A stretch of DNA of 64,000 nucleotides from Paenibacillus fonticola DSM 21315 (GTDB lineage Bacteria > Bacillota > Bacilli > Paenibacillales > Paenibacillaceae), in contig NZ_KB907271.1 of NCBI RefSeq assembly GCF_000381905.1, positions 30,278 through 94,277 of the forward strand, in the 5' to 3' direction. The stretch's first letter is position 1; each line of letters opens with the position of its first letter. Positions 33,431 through 43,176 of the stretch are shown in pieces. A program made the translations under genes and the position numbers. The notes under the pieces were generated by a model. It did no database searches. It saw only the letters and a list, made by a program, of their open reading frames with translations, and had not been told where the DNA came from.

Positions 33431-35752
33431 TTGGGAAAATTTAAATCGAAAATACTCCTGTACAGTTTGTTGCTTGGTTCCGTTCCTACGATTCTCATCG
33501 GATTGTTTTCTTATTTTATAGCCGCGAAAGATGTGGAGCAAAAGGTGAACGAAGGGAATATGCATCTGTTGAATCAAACTCGGATGAGGGTGGAGCAGGT
33601 ATTGGACTCCATGCAAAGAACCGCTCTGCAGTTTGAGAACTCCTCTTTGCTGAAATCGGCGATGGGCAGCAAATTAAGCGCTGATGATTTTACGAAGGTC
33701 CGGGAACTCATGAAAGAAATGTTTAACCTGCAAACCCAGACTATTTTAAACCAAGTGTATGTGGTCAATCTAAAGCATGGGTGGGTCGTAAATCTTAACT
33801 CGTTAAAGCCGCTTGAAGGCATGGGCAGTGCAGAATTAGACCGATACTTGAGTCAACAGGACAGCATATTTTGGGTTACCGGATCAGAGGAAATTTCAAA
33901 GAACGCAAATCCGATGGAGATCGACCTTTGGGATAGTCCCAAAGATACCGCGACTACGCTAAGACTGGTGCATAAAATGCCATTGCTTTCGAAAAACTCC
34001 TCTCCGTCCGGAATTTTGATTCTCCAAATCACTGCGAAAGATATTCGCAACATGCTGGAGCCCGGCAATCTGCGGGCGACACAATATATTCTTAATGAGC
34101 AGGGGGAAGCTATCCTGTCGTCGGCGGAGGATAAAGCAGCTTACCGCTCCATCAACGGACAGGTTTTGGACAAGATTCGGCATGCCGGTATTCCACAAGG
34201 CGCATTTCATGCAGAGAGTGCAGGCAAGAAGGTAAGCGTGCTGTATTCCAGATCTCATTATAATGGATGGACATACGTTTCGGTCGTACCGCTGGATAAA
34301 GTCACGGACCAGACAGGGAAAATCGCGCTGATAACAGCTGGCGTTTGTTTCGGGATCATCGTTACTGTACTGATTGCTTCCCTGCTTGGCAGCCGGAAAA
34401 TGTATTCACCGATTCGCAGGCTTCACGAATTTGCCGCTAACGTCCAGCCGCAGCAAGTGAATTCAGACCGCAAAGATGAGTTCGAGTATATCCGCGACAG
34501 CCTTTTTTCCCTGGCCGTGTCGAGAAACGAACTGGATAAACAGATGAAATCACAGACGGTACACTTGCGCGAGTTTTATGTGCTGAAACTGTTTACGGAG
34601 CAGATGTCTGGAGATCAGGACAAATATGCTACCGAAAGATACGGGTTTCCATCGGGGTGGGGTAGCCTTGGCGTATTGACGCTGGAACTGGACAACCTTC
34701 AGCAATCCCGGTTTCAGGAGCAGGACCGGGAGCTGCTGCTGTTTGCGGTAAGCAATATCGTTTCGGAAACATTGCCGGAAGAGGCTCGCTTCAGTCCGAT
34801 TGTGTTGAATCATGCCCAAGTTACGCTGCTGACCTGTAAAGAGGAGGATGCTGCAGCGGGGCAAGCTTTATTTTATCAGACAGCCCGGGATATTAAAGCA
34901 AAGGTGCATGAATACCTGGAACTCGAATGCAGCATTGGCATCAGTCATTCATTTAAGCGGGTATCCGATGCGAAAAGGGCTTTTAATGAAAGTACCGCTG
35001 CGCTAAAGTTGCGTTTTGTTCTCGGTCCGAACATCATCGTACGATATGCTGACATTGAGGATCAAGGAAATGTAGAGAAGGCGGTATACACGAAATTAAG
35101 ACTGATCGAAGATCCGATCGTGCTTGCTATGGAAGAACGGCAACTGGACAAGGTAGAGCAGCTGTTTCAGCGTTACCTGGATGAATTGCTATGCAGGGAA
35201 GGTTTTCATCGAGAGCATCACTTGTTGCTTTTGCAGCTGGCGTCCAGAATCGTTAGCATTGTACAAGAGCAGGGACAGTCCATGCAGCAATTGTGGAATG
35301 GCGAGGATGAGCTGAAGCATCTGTTCCGGCTGCAAACACGAAGTGAAATTGTGAACTGGTTCCACTCCAAATTGTTTAAACCTGTTGCTGGGCTGTTGGC
35401 GGAAATGGCCGGCAAACAATTTGTAAACATTACCAGCCGCCTTATCAAGATCGTACACGAGCAATTCGATAAAGACATTTCGCTTGAATATTGCGCGGCT
35501 GTCATGAGCTTTAACGCGGCATATATGAGCAGAGTATTTAAAAAAGAAATGGGCGTCTCCTTCAGTGAATACTTGTGTGAATACCGGATGAACTATGCTA
35601 GAAATCTTTTGGCTGCGACGGATATGAAGGTTTCCGAAATCGGGCAAAGCGTCAGCTACACGAATATCAGCGCCTTCATTCGAACGTTCCGCCGGACTTT
35701 TGGTTTGACGCCTGGCCAATATCGTGATCAATTGCACCACCATGAAGGATAA
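33431..35752 (+). CDS. membrane-bound AraC-type regulator, YesS-like
   Basis: One-protein sensor-regulator of 773 residues: transmembrane helix 1 (about 6-28), extracellular sensor (about 30-290), helix 2 (about 296-318, ITAGVCFGIIVTVLIASLLG), cytoplasmic linker, and a C-terminal AraC helix-turn-helix pair (about 670-770, ISLEYCAAVMSFNAAYMSRVF and TNISAFIRTFRRTFGLTPGQY). Same layout as B. subtilis YesS (RhgR), which activates rhamnogalacturonan genes. It heads the pectin-type locus. TTG start follows AAAGGGG. The cre box upstream indicates repression by preferred sugars. A strong terminator follows. Confidence 0.9.
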   Translation: MGKFKSKILLYSLLLGSVPTILIGLFSYFIAAKDVEQKVNEGNMHLLNQTRMRVEQVLDSMQRTALQFENSSLLKSAMGSKLSADDFTKVRELMKEMFNLQTQTILNQVYVVNLKHGWVVNLNSLKPLEGMGSAELDRYLSQQDSIFWVTGSEEISKNANPMEIDLWDSPKDTATTLRLVHKMPLLSKNSSPSGILILQITAKDIRNMLEPGNLRATQYILNEQGEAILSSAEDKAAYRSINGQVLDKIRHAGIPQGAFHAESAGKKVSVLYSRSHYNGWTYVSVVPLDKVTDQTGKIALITAGVCFGIIVTVLIASLLGSRKMYSPIRRLHEFAANVQPQQVNSDRKDEFEYIRDSLFSLAVSRNELDKQMKSQTVHLREFYVLKLFTEQMSGDQDKYATERYGFPSGWGSLGVLTLELDNLQQSRFQEQDRELLLFAVSNIVSETLPEEARFSPIVLNHAQVTLLTCKEEDAAAGQALFYQTARDIKAKVHEYLELECSIGISHSFKRVSDAKRAFNESTAALKLRFVLGPNIIVRYADIEDQGNVEKAVYTKLRLIEDPIVLAMEERQLDKVEQLFQRYLDELLCREGFHREHHLLLLQLASRIVSIVQEQGQSMQQLWNGEDELKHLFRLQTRSEIVNWFHSKLFKPVAGLLAEMAGKQFVNITSRLIKIVHEQFDKDISLEYCAAVMSFNAAYMSRVFKKEMGVSFSEYLCEYRMNYARNLLAATDMKVSEIGQSVSYTNISAFIRTFRRTFGLTPGQYRDQLHHHEG

Positions 35753-35774
35753 TCACCATATATACCCCTCCCAC

Positions 35775-35799
35775 AGCCGAACGATATCGTTCGGCTTTT
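35775..35799 (+). terminator. terminator of the YesS-like gene
   Basis: Perfect stem AGCCGAACGAT / ATCGTTCGGCT followed by TTTT; 23 bp after the stop. Confidence 0.92.
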
Positions 35800-35841
35800 G
35801 TTATGTAGTTTCTGTTATGTAGTTTCTGTTATGCAGCTTCT
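35800..35841 (+). repeat. three tandem 14-bp units
   Basis: GTTATGTAGTTTCT twice, then GTTATGCAGCTTCT; begins right at the end of the terminator T run. Confidence 0.9.
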
Positions 35842-36101
35842 GTCCAACAGTGATAATACAGCAGCATGCGATGTCATAAATGGCATACCGAAAGTGGAAG
35901 ACGGCATATGCGGGGGAACAGTTCAGCCTCAACGGGCCGTTCCGGACAAGGCATCTCCCGCAGTTGGCTGATGAAGTCATAAACGGAGTATAGCCTTACA
36001 TGGCTCAAACGTTAAATAATGAATCCAAGTAAGCGCATACACAAAACAGATGATGTTCGCGGGACAATCAGATATTGTCCACGAGACAGGGGAGAGGTGC
36101 T
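35842..36101. other. leader region of the importer operon, no gene seen
   Basis: About 260 bp between the 14-bp repeats and the first permease. It should hold the operon promoter, not located. One frame (about 35870-35970) reads a short peptide ending in TGA with no start signal; nothing recognised. Confidence 0.45.
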
Positions 36102-37073
36102 ATGAAATCAAATCAAACTCTGGCGGAGGGCGCACTGCAAGTCAAGCGCCCGCTGCGTCAGCAGAGGAGTAAGCATTTATTGCGGGATTTGGTCAGGGAC
36201 AGGTGGATGTATTTGATGCTGCTGCCAGGGGTGCTGTATTTTATCATTTTTAAATATGTGCCGATGTACGGGGTGACCATGGCTTTTCAGGACTACAAGC
36301 CGCACCTGGGTTTTTTCGGAAGCCCATGGACAGGTATGAAGCATTTTATTCGCTTTTTCAGTGAACCCCAGTTTTGGATGCTATTCCGCAACACAATTAT
36401 TTTAGCCTTATATAATCTGATCTTCTTCTTTCCGCTGCCGATTATATTATCGCTCATGTTGAATGAGCTGCGGAGAGAACGTTTCAAGAGATTTGTACAA
36501 ACGCTGATTTACATTCCGCATTTTGTGTCCTGGGTCGTCGTCGTAGGTATTTTCTATATTTTATTTACTACCGAAAACGGCATATTGAATGAATTGATTT
36601 ATCGAATTACGGGTGAAAAAATTGCCTTCTTGCTTGAGGCCGATTGGTTCAGAACGATGATTGTTTCTCAGGCAATCTGGAAAGAAGTCGGTTGGGGCAC
36701 TGTAATCTTCCTTGCGGCACTGGCAGGTGTGGATTTGCAGCAATATGAAGCCGCCCGGATCGATGGAGCGGGCCGCTGGCGCCAGCTATGGCACATTACT
36801 CTGCCGGCTATCCGCAGCACAATTGTTATCCTGCTGATCCTCCGGTTGGGGAATTTCTTGGACTCGGGGTTCGAACAAATCTTCCTGATGATCACACCGA
36901 CGAACCGGGAAGTAAGCGAAGTGTTCGATACCTACGTGTACACCAAGGGGATGACACAGGCACAGTACAGCTACAGCGCCGCCGTCGGATTGTTCAAATC
37001 GTTTGTCGGATTGCTGCTGGTGCTCGGTTCAAACTGGCTGGCCAAGAAATTCGGGGAAGAAGGCGTCTACTAG
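36102..37073 (+). CDS. ABC sugar permease, LplB/YesP type
   Basis: Inner membrane component of an oligosaccharide importer, 323 residues, six helices, MetI-type. RDRWMYLMLLPGVLYFIIFKYVPMYGVTMAFQDYKP is the start typical of LplB, and EAARIDGAGRWRQLWHITLPAI is the ATPase-coupling EAA loop. ATG 36102 follows GGGGAGAGG; an upstream GTG frame start at 36075 precedes that site. First of three transport genes (permease, permease, binding protein); the ATPase (MsmX type) is expected elsewhere, as is usual for this class. Confidence 0.92.
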   Translation: MKSNQTLAEGALQVKRPLRQQRSKHLLRDLVRDRWMYLMLLPGVLYFIIFKYVPMYGVTMAFQDYKPHLGFFGSPWTGMKHFIRFFSEPQFWMLFRNTIILALYNLIFFFPLPIILSLMLNELRRERFKRFVQTLIYIPHFVSWVVVVGIFYILFTTENGILNELIYRITGEKIAFLLEADWFRTMIVSQAIWKEVGWGTVIFLAALAGVDLQQYEAARIDGAGRWRQLWHITLPAIRSTIVILLILRLGNFLDSGFEQIFLMITPTNREVSEVFDTYVYTKGMTQAQYSYSAAVGLFKSFVGLLLVLGSNWLAKKFGEEGVY

Positions 37074-37121
37074 AATGGTGCAGTGGATGCAGTTTCGGAA
37101 GATGACAGGAGGGAAAGAATT

Positions 37122-37994
37122 GTGCGTCAAGATAAAACCCGGGGGAATCGCCTGTTTGACCTGATCAACCATTCGATTTTATTTCTAGTTGCGATTGTAT
37201 GTGTTCTCCCATTCGTATATGTGCTGGCGGTTTCCTTCGCCAGCCCGGCTGAAGCCGCCAGGGGCGGACTGATATTGCTGCCTAGAGAATGGTCCTTGGT
37301 ATCTTATCAGTATATATTCTCATCTGATACGTTGCCCCGCAGCTTGCTCGTTTCGGTGTACATTACGGTAGTGGGAACGCTCATTAACCTGGCATTTACA
37401 TCGCTTATGGCATATCCTCTGTCCAAACCCCATCTTCGGGGGAGGAATCCAATCCTGCTGGGCGTTTTGATAACGATGCTGTTCAGCGGGGGAATGATTC
37501 CCACTTATTTTGTCGTAAACGGGCTGAATTTGACGAATACGTTATGGGCCTTGATGATCCCGAATGCGATCAGTGCGTTTAACTTGATTGTTCTTAAAAA
37601 CTTTTTTCAACAAATTCCCGACGGACTGGAGGACTCGGCCAAAATTGACGGCTGCCACGATTTAGGGGTTTTGATTCGAATCGTCCTTCCATTGTCGCTC
37701 CCGGCGATGGCGACCTTCGGTTTGTTTTATGCGGTCGCTCACTGGAATACGTTTTTTAACGCCATTTTGTACATCAATGATAATCACAAATGGCCGATTC
37801 AGGTCATGCTTCGAGAGATCGTAATTTTGGCCCAGAGCAGAGTAGGGGATTCGAGCTTCGACGAGATGGACGTACAGCCTCTTACCATCCGCATGGCGGT
37901 CATCGTTTTCGCCACCGTTCCTATCCTGCTCGTCTATCCTTTTCTGCAAAAGCATTTCGCGAAAGGCGTCATGCTCGGTTCCGTAAAAGGCTGA
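37122..37994 (+). CDS. ABC sugar permease, LplC/YesQ type
   Basis: Second membrane subunit of the importer, about 290 residues, six helices. Typical LplC features: LFDLINHSILFLVAIVCVLPFVYVLAVSFAS at the start and the EAA loop EDSAKIDGCHDLGVLIRIVLPLSLP. AGGAGG (37107-37112) is 9 bp before GTG 37122, so the longer frame from 37083 is not used. 48 bp after the first permease. Confidence 0.92.
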   Translation: MRQDKTRGNRLFDLINHSILFLVAIVCVLPFVYVLAVSFASPAEAARGGLILLPREWSLVSYQYIFSSDTLPRSLLVSVYITVVGTLINLAFTSLMAYPLSKPHLRGRNPILLGVLITMLFSGGMIPTYFVVNGLNLTNTLWALMIPNAISAFNLIVLKNFFQQIPDGLEDSAKIDGCHDLGVLIRIVLPLSLPAMATFGLFYAVAHWNTFFNAILYINDNHKWPIQVMLREIVILAQSRVGDSSFDEMDVQPLTIRMAVIVFATVPILLVYPFLQKHFAKGVMLGSVKG

Positions 37995-38069
37995 TCATCT
38001 ATTCATTCCTTCCTTCTAAGCGAAGAAGGGATGCCAAATAGAAATAAAAAACTTATGGAGGGGTAAAGC

Positions 38070-39563
38070 ATGAAGAAAAAATGGATGAATACAGTTGTGA
38101 CGATGCTTGCGGGCATGATGATCCTGACGGCCTGCGGCGGGAAAAGCGGAGGGAGTCCAGTGGAAGGGGATGCCCCCTATCCGCTCACGCTTGTTGTCAA
38201 TCAGGTAGGGGAAATACCGGACCCGAAAAATCCGATCGAGGAAAAGCTGCGCGAGTACACTAATACAGATCTGCGGATTCAATGGATTCCCTATTCCGCC
38301 TATGATGAGAAGATTAACGTCATGATCGCTTCCAACGAGCTTCCTAAGCTGATGAAGCTGAATTACTCGCCCACGACGATCAGCTCGCTTGAAGCCGATT
38401 TGTTCTGGGATATTACGTCGCATTTGAAAAATTATCCGAATTTAGCCGCACAGCCTCAGCAGTATTATGACAACATCAGTGTAAACGGCAAAGTGTACGG
38501 TATTCCGCTTTTCCGGGATATGGGCCGGGCGATCGTCAGCTATCGCCAGGACTGGCTGGATGCCGCCGGCCTGAAGGCGCCCGTAACCCTTGACGACTGG
38601 TATGAAATAATCCGCTATAGCACGGAAGAAGATCCAGATAAGAACGGGAAAAGGGATACGTACGGGATGATGCTGGACAAAGGCTACAATCAGGGAACGG
38701 CCTCCACGCTGACCCGGCTTGCCGTATCCCAGGGAGCGCCCAACAAATGGGGGATCGATGAGGAAGGAAATTTTTATCCAGAATTTGAATCCGAGATATT
38801 CTTTGATGTGATGAAGATGTTCAGGAAATTGTATGCGGAGAAATTGATCAATCAGGATTTCGCCGTCGTTGACTCTTCCGAGCTCAATAAAGTTTACGAA
38901 TCGGGACGCGCAAATATCCGAATTTCCGGCGGCAATGGGCAATCGCTGCAAACGAAGCTGGAGAAGGTCGTTCCGGATGCGGTCGTAAACGTCTCGCCAT
39001 TGCAAGGTCCGGACGGGATCCGGGTACCGGGGGAAAGCGGCAATACCGGCTTCCTGGCCATCCCGAAATCGACGGTCATTTCCGAAGAAGAATTGGATAA
39101 AGTGCTGACTTTCGTGGATAAGCTGTTCGATCCAGAGATGGTTAATTTGATTAACAAAGGGATTGAAGGAGTTCATTACTCCGTCGAAGGAGACTTCACC
39201 GTAACCCTTGATGCCGATAAGGATGCTCAGGAAGTGAAGCCTTACCGCGATTCATTACCGCAGCGGGGCGAGTTGTACAATATGGAGAAGAAAGCCAAAG
39301 GTACGGAACTTTTTGCCTTAAATAAAAAAATTGTTCAGGAAAATGAAAACTATATTATTCCCAATCCGGCGCTGACCTTGAAATCAGAGACGTATAATGA
39401 ACGCGGCGGAGAATTGGAGCAAATCATTACCGATGCACAAACCAAGTTTATTATGGGGCATATTGACGAGGCCGGCTGGCATGCTGAGGTGGAAAAATGG
39501 AGAAAAAGCGGCGGGGAGCAAATAGCAGCAGAGTATAAACAATCCTATGAGAAGCTAAAATAG
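38070..39563 (+). CDS. ABC solute-binding lipoprotein, LplA type
   Basis: Lipoprotein of 497 residues: signal TVVTMLAGMMILTAC with lipobox LTAC, then a family-1 binding domain of the LplA group (PLTLVVNQVGEIPDPKNP, DWLDAAGLKAPVTLDDWYEI). RBS GGAGGGG 7 bp before ATG. Third gene of the importer operon, next to GH95, GH28 and PL1 genes, so its ligand is probably a pectin- or fucose/galacturonate-containing oligosaccharide (inference). Includes acidic repeats DPDKNGKRDTYG resembling a Ca-binding loop common in these proteins. Confidence 0.92.
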   Translation: MKKKWMNTVVTMLAGMMILTACGGKSGGSPVEGDAPYPLTLVVNQVGEIPDPKNPIEEKLREYTNTDLRIQWIPYSAYDEKINVMIASNELPKLMKLNYSPTTISSLEADLFWDITSHLKNYPNLAAQPQQYYDNISVNGKVYGIPLFRDMGRAIVSYRQDWLDAAGLKAPVTLDDWYEIIRYSTEEDPDKNGKRDTYGMMLDKGYNQGTASTLTRLAVSQGAPNKWGIDEEGNFYPEFESEIFFDVMKMFRKLYAEKLINQDFAVVDSSELNKVYESGRANIRISGGNGQSLQTKLEKVVPDAVVNVSPLQGPDGIRVPGESGNTGFLAIPKSTVISEEELDKVLTFVDKLFDPEMVNLINKGIEGVHYSVEGDFTVTLDADKDAQEVKPYRDSLPQRGELYNMEKKAKGTELFALNKKIVQENENYIIPNPALTLKSETYNERGGELEQIITDAQTKFIMGHIDEAGWHAEVEKWRKSGGEQIAAEYKQSYEKLK

Positions 39564-39680
39564 TTTTCCCTGCTGCCAGTTCGGGTTCGAATCTCCCGAA
39601 AAGTGGATATGCGGTATGTGACATGCGATATGTGATGCAGATTGGTTTTAGATCAAGAGGATGATATGAAAAGTTTTCGG

Positions 39681-39717
39681 AGCTGCTCCTAGGTTGATTT
39701 TCCAATTTGGAGCAGCT
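39681..39717. terminator. hairpin between convergent importer and AraC genes
   Basis: AGCTGCTCC / GGAGCAGCT perfect 9-bp stem with a 19-nt loop. T tracts on both sides are poor; probably a shared terminator. Confidence 0.55.
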
Positions 39718-39723
39718 GCGGTT

Positions 39724-40575
39724 CTATCCGTGACGCTTGCGGTACTGTAGCGGAGTTGTACCAGAGACTTTCTTGAATGTTTTATTGAAGTGGGCAATAT
39801 GCTCGAATCCGGCTCGTTCTGAAATCATTTGTACTGATTCCCGGCTGTTCAGCAGCATTTTTTGGGCCTCCCGTATTCTTACGACCTGGATATACTCGCG
39901 GAAATGAAAACCGGTCAGTTTAGTGAAGATTCGGCTAAGGTAGGAGGGACTAATATAAAACTGTTTGGCGACCTGCTCCAGCGTCAGCTTCTCCTGATAG
40001 TTGGATTTGATATGCTGAGCAATTTCGGAGATTTTCTGATGCATCGGATGCTCGTATTCATGGGACGCCAGGGATTGAAGCGTTGTTTGAATCCGGTAAA
40101 GGAGTATGAGCAGCTCGTTCATATAAGAACGCACCAATGACGTATAGTGCGGCTGCTCCGCTTTGCATTCTTCGAGCATAGCGTGCAGCAGCCGTTCAAT
40201 TTCAGGCTGGTACTTGAGCGGAATTCGCATCAGACGAGATGCTCCATGATCCAAAATTTTAGCGACACTGGCATCTCCTTGTTCAATGAAGCTTTTGGAA
40301 AAGCTGATCAAGATCCGTTCGAATGTCAGTTTATCCGAGCTTGCCGTCGAATGGAGGTCGTGCGGTTTGATGATCATCAGGTCTCCTTTTTTGACGGTGA
40401 AGACGTTATCGTTCATGAAATACACCCGCTCGCCGTTAAGCAAATAATACAGCTCAAAGAAGGGATGCTCATGCGGGCGCCGCATGCTGCTGGAACCTTT
40501 CCGCGACATGTATTGGATGGAGAATTCATCATCCCCGATATAGTACTTTGGCTTGAAGCGGTCATTCATTTCCAC
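39724..40575 (-). CDS. AraC-family regulator with cupin sensor
   Basis: About 283 residues: N-terminal cupin (MRRPHEHPFFELYYLLNGERVYF, then LMIIKPHDLHS) and C-terminal helix-turn-helix pair (LTLEQVAKQFYISPSYLSRIF; GFEHIAHFNKTFKKVSGTTPLQY). GTG 40575 lies 6 bp after AAAGGAG (ATG 40569 is also possible); the longer frame to 40701 begins before that site. Divergent from GH95 and convergent with the importer operon, so a second, cytoplasmic sugar sensor for the locus. Confidence 0.9.
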   Translation of the reverse strand: MEMNDRFKPKYYIGDDEFSIQYMSRKGSSSMRRPHEHPFFELYYLLNGERVYFMNDNVFTVKKGDLMIIKPHDLHSTASSDKLTFERILISFSKSFIEQGDASVAKILDHGASRLMRIPLKYQPEIERLLHAMLEECKAEQPHYTSLVRSYMNELLILLYRIQTTLQSLASHEYEHPMHQKISEIAQHIKSNYQEKLTLEQVAKQFYISPSYLSRIFTKLTGFHFREYIQVVRIREAQKMLLNSRESVQMISERAGFEHIAHFNKTFKKVSGTTPLQYRKRHG

Positions 40576-40750
40576 TGGGAACTCCTTTCCACACGGCAGC
40601 AGTGCACAAAGCATTAAGCTGCTCGTAAAACTAGCATACAAAGCAAAATTAGCACTGAAACTAGCATCGTTAACTGAAGAAATGAGTACTCTCATTACCA
40701 TATACTGAAAACGAGGTCATTACAAACCTTAAATTAGGCAGGAGGACAAC

Positions 40751-43054
40751 ATGTCAATAAGTTCAGAAACCTTAATATGGTACGACAAGCCCGCCCAAAA
40801 ATGGAATGAGGCTTTACCGATAGGGAATGGAAGACTGGGCGGCATGGTGTTTGGTTCGGTCGAGCAGGAACGGATTCAATTCAACGAAGATTCGGTGTGG
40901 TATGGAGGGCCAAGGGACCGGAACAATCCGGATGCTCTGGAGCATCTGCCACGCATTCGCAAGCTGCTCTTTGACGGAAAGCTGAAAGAAGCCCATCGGC
41001 TGTCGGCAGCGGCTTTATCTGGAACGCCGTGCAGCCAGAGGCATTATTTAACGGCTGGGGATTTGCATATTCATTTCAATCATCCCGCAGGAGAGCTGTC
41101 CAGCTACCGCAGGGAGCTCGATCTGGAAAGAGCTGTTGCGGCAACGACGTATCAATACGGAGGCGTTGCCTATCGCCGGGAAATATTTTGCAGTTACCCG
41201 GATCAGGTGATGATCATTCGGCTGGAGGCGAATCACCCCGGTGCTTTGACGTTCACTTCCCAATTTACACGAAACAAAGGCAAGTACATGGATGCATCGT
41301 ACCGGTACGGGACAGATACGATTGTGATGACGAATGATTGCGGGGGGAAGGAGGGGCTTTCCTATAGCGCGGCTGTCAAAGCGGTCGCTGTCGGCGGTAC
41401 GGTACGGGTTGTCGGTGAGCATTTGCTGGTGGATCAAGCGGACGAAGTCATTCTAATCCTTGCCGCGGCCAGTACATTTCGTGTTGACGACCCGGAGCAG
41501 GGCTGTTGCGAATTGCTGGGCAACGCAGCGGCCCAAAATTATAGCCTTCTGAAAAATAGCCATATTCAGGATTACCAGCAGCTGTTCCAACGGGTAAAGC
41601 TTGAACTCGGAGGGACCTTCCATCCCAAGCACCCATTGCTTCCTGTAGAAAAGCGGCTCGAACAAGTACAGGCGGGTGGCGATGATAACGGGCTGTATAC
41701 GCTGTATTTTCATTACGCAAGATATTTGCTTATTTCCTGCAGCCGCCCCGGATCGCTCCCGGCTAATCTGCAGGGGATATGGAATGATTCGATGTCGCCC
41801 CCTTGGGACAGCAAGTTTACGATCAACATCAACACCCAAATGAATTACTGGCCTGCGGAAAGCTGCAATCTGCCAGAGTGCCACGAGCCAATGTTCGAGC
41901 TAATTGAGCGTATGCGGGAAAACGGCCGGATTACGGCCCAGAAAATGTATGGCTGCCGCGGATTTGTCGCTCACCATAATACCGATATTTGGGCGGATAC
42001 GGCGCCTCAGGACATTTATCCTCCGGCTACCCAGTGGGTGATGGGGGCGGCCTGGTTGACGCTCCATCTCTGGGAGCATTACAAATTTTATCCGAATCGG
42101 ATTTTTCTGGAAAAGGCCTATGAAATAATGAAGGAATCCGCCCTGTTCTTTATGGATTTTCTTGTTGAAAGCCCGGAGGGTTATTTGGTGACAAATCCTT
42201 CCGTTTCGCCGGAAAATCGTTACAAGCTGCCAAATGGCGAATCCGGAACGCTTTGCTACGGCCCTTCCATGGACACCCAAATTTTGACGGAGCTGTTCGA
42301 TGCCTGCATCCAAGCGAGTCTGGTGCTGGATACGGATGAGAGCACCCGCAAGGAATGGGCTGTCATCAAGGCACGTTTGCCTGTGATGAAAGTGGGAAGG
42401 CACGGGCAGCTGCAGGAATGGCTTGAGGATTACGAAGAGGAAGATCCCGGGCATCGGCACATTTCTCATCTCTTTGCTCTGCATCCCGGAACTACGATTA
42501 GTCCTGACGACACCCCGGCTTTGGCGGAGGCCGCCAAAATTACACTGCAGCGCCGGCTCGATCACGGCGGAGGCCATACAGGCTGGAGCCGGGCGTGGAT
42601 CATTAATTTTTGGGCTCGTTTATTGGACGGCGAGCAGGCCTATTACCATACGAGGGAACTGCTGAGGAATTCGACACTTCCAAATCTGCTCGACAATCAC
42701 CCGCCGTTTCAAATTGATGGCAATTTCGGGGCTGCAGCAGGGATCGCCGAAATGCTGCTCCAAAGCCACCTCGAGCATATTCGTCTTCTGCCGGCTTTGC
42801 CAGAAGCGTGGCCGCAAGGACGGGTTCAAGGCCTTCGTGCAAGGGGAGGATTCACGGTGGACATTGAGTGGACCAGTCGTCAACTTGCGAAAAGCGTCAT
42901 CATTTCGGAGAGCGGGAAGCAGCTCCGGCTTTATGTGGAGCATCCGGTACGGATCATTGCATCGGATGGCAGGGATGTAACGGTCAAGCGGAAAGAACAT
43001 ATTTTGGAAATTCCAACTCAAAAGGGCGATGTATACACAGTTGTTCCTGTATAG
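40751..43054 (+). CDS. GH95 glycosidase (alpha-L-fucosidase/galactosidase type)
   Basis: 767-residue enzyme, no signal peptide, thus cytoplasmic. N-terminal beta domain LIWYDKPAQKWNEALPIGNGRLG is characteristic of GH95; the (alpha/alpha)6 barrel follows with INTQMNYWPAESCNLPECHEP, SPENRY, PSMDTQILTELFDA, HISHLFALHPG and GGHTGWSRAWIINFWARL...PPFQIDGNFG. Family members split alpha-1,2-L-fucosyl or alpha-L-galactosyl links, found in xyloglucan and pectin side chains. RBS GGAGG 7 bp before ATG. A GC-rich hairpin, not a terminator, separates it from GH28, so the two may be co-transcribed. Confidence 0.92.
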   Translation: MSISSETLIWYDKPAQKWNEALPIGNGRLGGMVFGSVEQERIQFNEDSVWYGGPRDRNNPDALEHLPRIRKLLFDGKLKEAHRLSAAALSGTPCSQRHYLTAGDLHIHFNHPAGELSSYRRELDLERAVAATTYQYGGVAYRREIFCSYPDQVMIIRLEANHPGALTFTSQFTRNKGKYMDASYRYGTDTIVMTNDCGGKEGLSYSAAVKAVAVGGTVRVVGEHLLVDQADEVILILAAASTFRVDDPEQGCCELLGNAAAQNYSLLKNSHIQDYQQLFQRVKLELGGTFHPKHPLLPVEKRLEQVQAGGDDNGLYTLYFHYARYLLISCSRPGSLPANLQGIWNDSMSPPWDSKFTININTQMNYWPAESCNLPECHEPMFELIERMRENGRITAQKMYGCRGFVAHHNTDIWADTAPQDIYPPATQWVMGAAWLTLHLWEHYKFYPNRIFLEKAYEIMKESALFFMDFLVESPEGYLVTNPSVSPENRYKLPNGESGTLCYGPSMDTQILTELFDACIQASLVLDTDESTRKEWAVIKARLPVMKVGRHGQLQEWLEDYEEEDPGHRHISHLFALHPGTTISPDDTPALAEAAKITLQRRLDHGGGHTGWSRAWIINFWARLLDGEQAYYHTRELLRNSTLPNLLDNHPPFQIDGNFGAAAGIAEMLLQSHLEHIRLLPALPEAWPQGRVQGLRARGGFTVDIEWTSRQLAKSVIISESGKQLRLYVEHPVRIIASDGRDVTVKRKEHILEIPTQKGDVYTVVPV

Positions 43055-43072
43055 ACGTGTTGGAATATTTCG

Positions 43073-43099
43073 CACCGCGCGAGCTCCCAGCGCGCGGTG
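43073..43099 (+). other. GC-rich hairpin between GH95 and GH28
   Basis: Perfect stem CACCGCGCG / CGCGCGGTG, 9-nt loop, no T tail. Possibly an mRNA-stabilising or processing element. Confidence 0.65.
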
Positions 43100-43176
43100 G
43101 CCGGCGTTACATGACGGTGGTCAACCACATCACAACCAGACCAATCGAACGATAAAATTAAACGGAGGTACACCAA

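Noticed and set aside
41900..42577. 225-codon minus-strand frame inside GH95
   Set aside because: Shadow of a well-supported GH95 gene; no recognisable domain or ribosome site.
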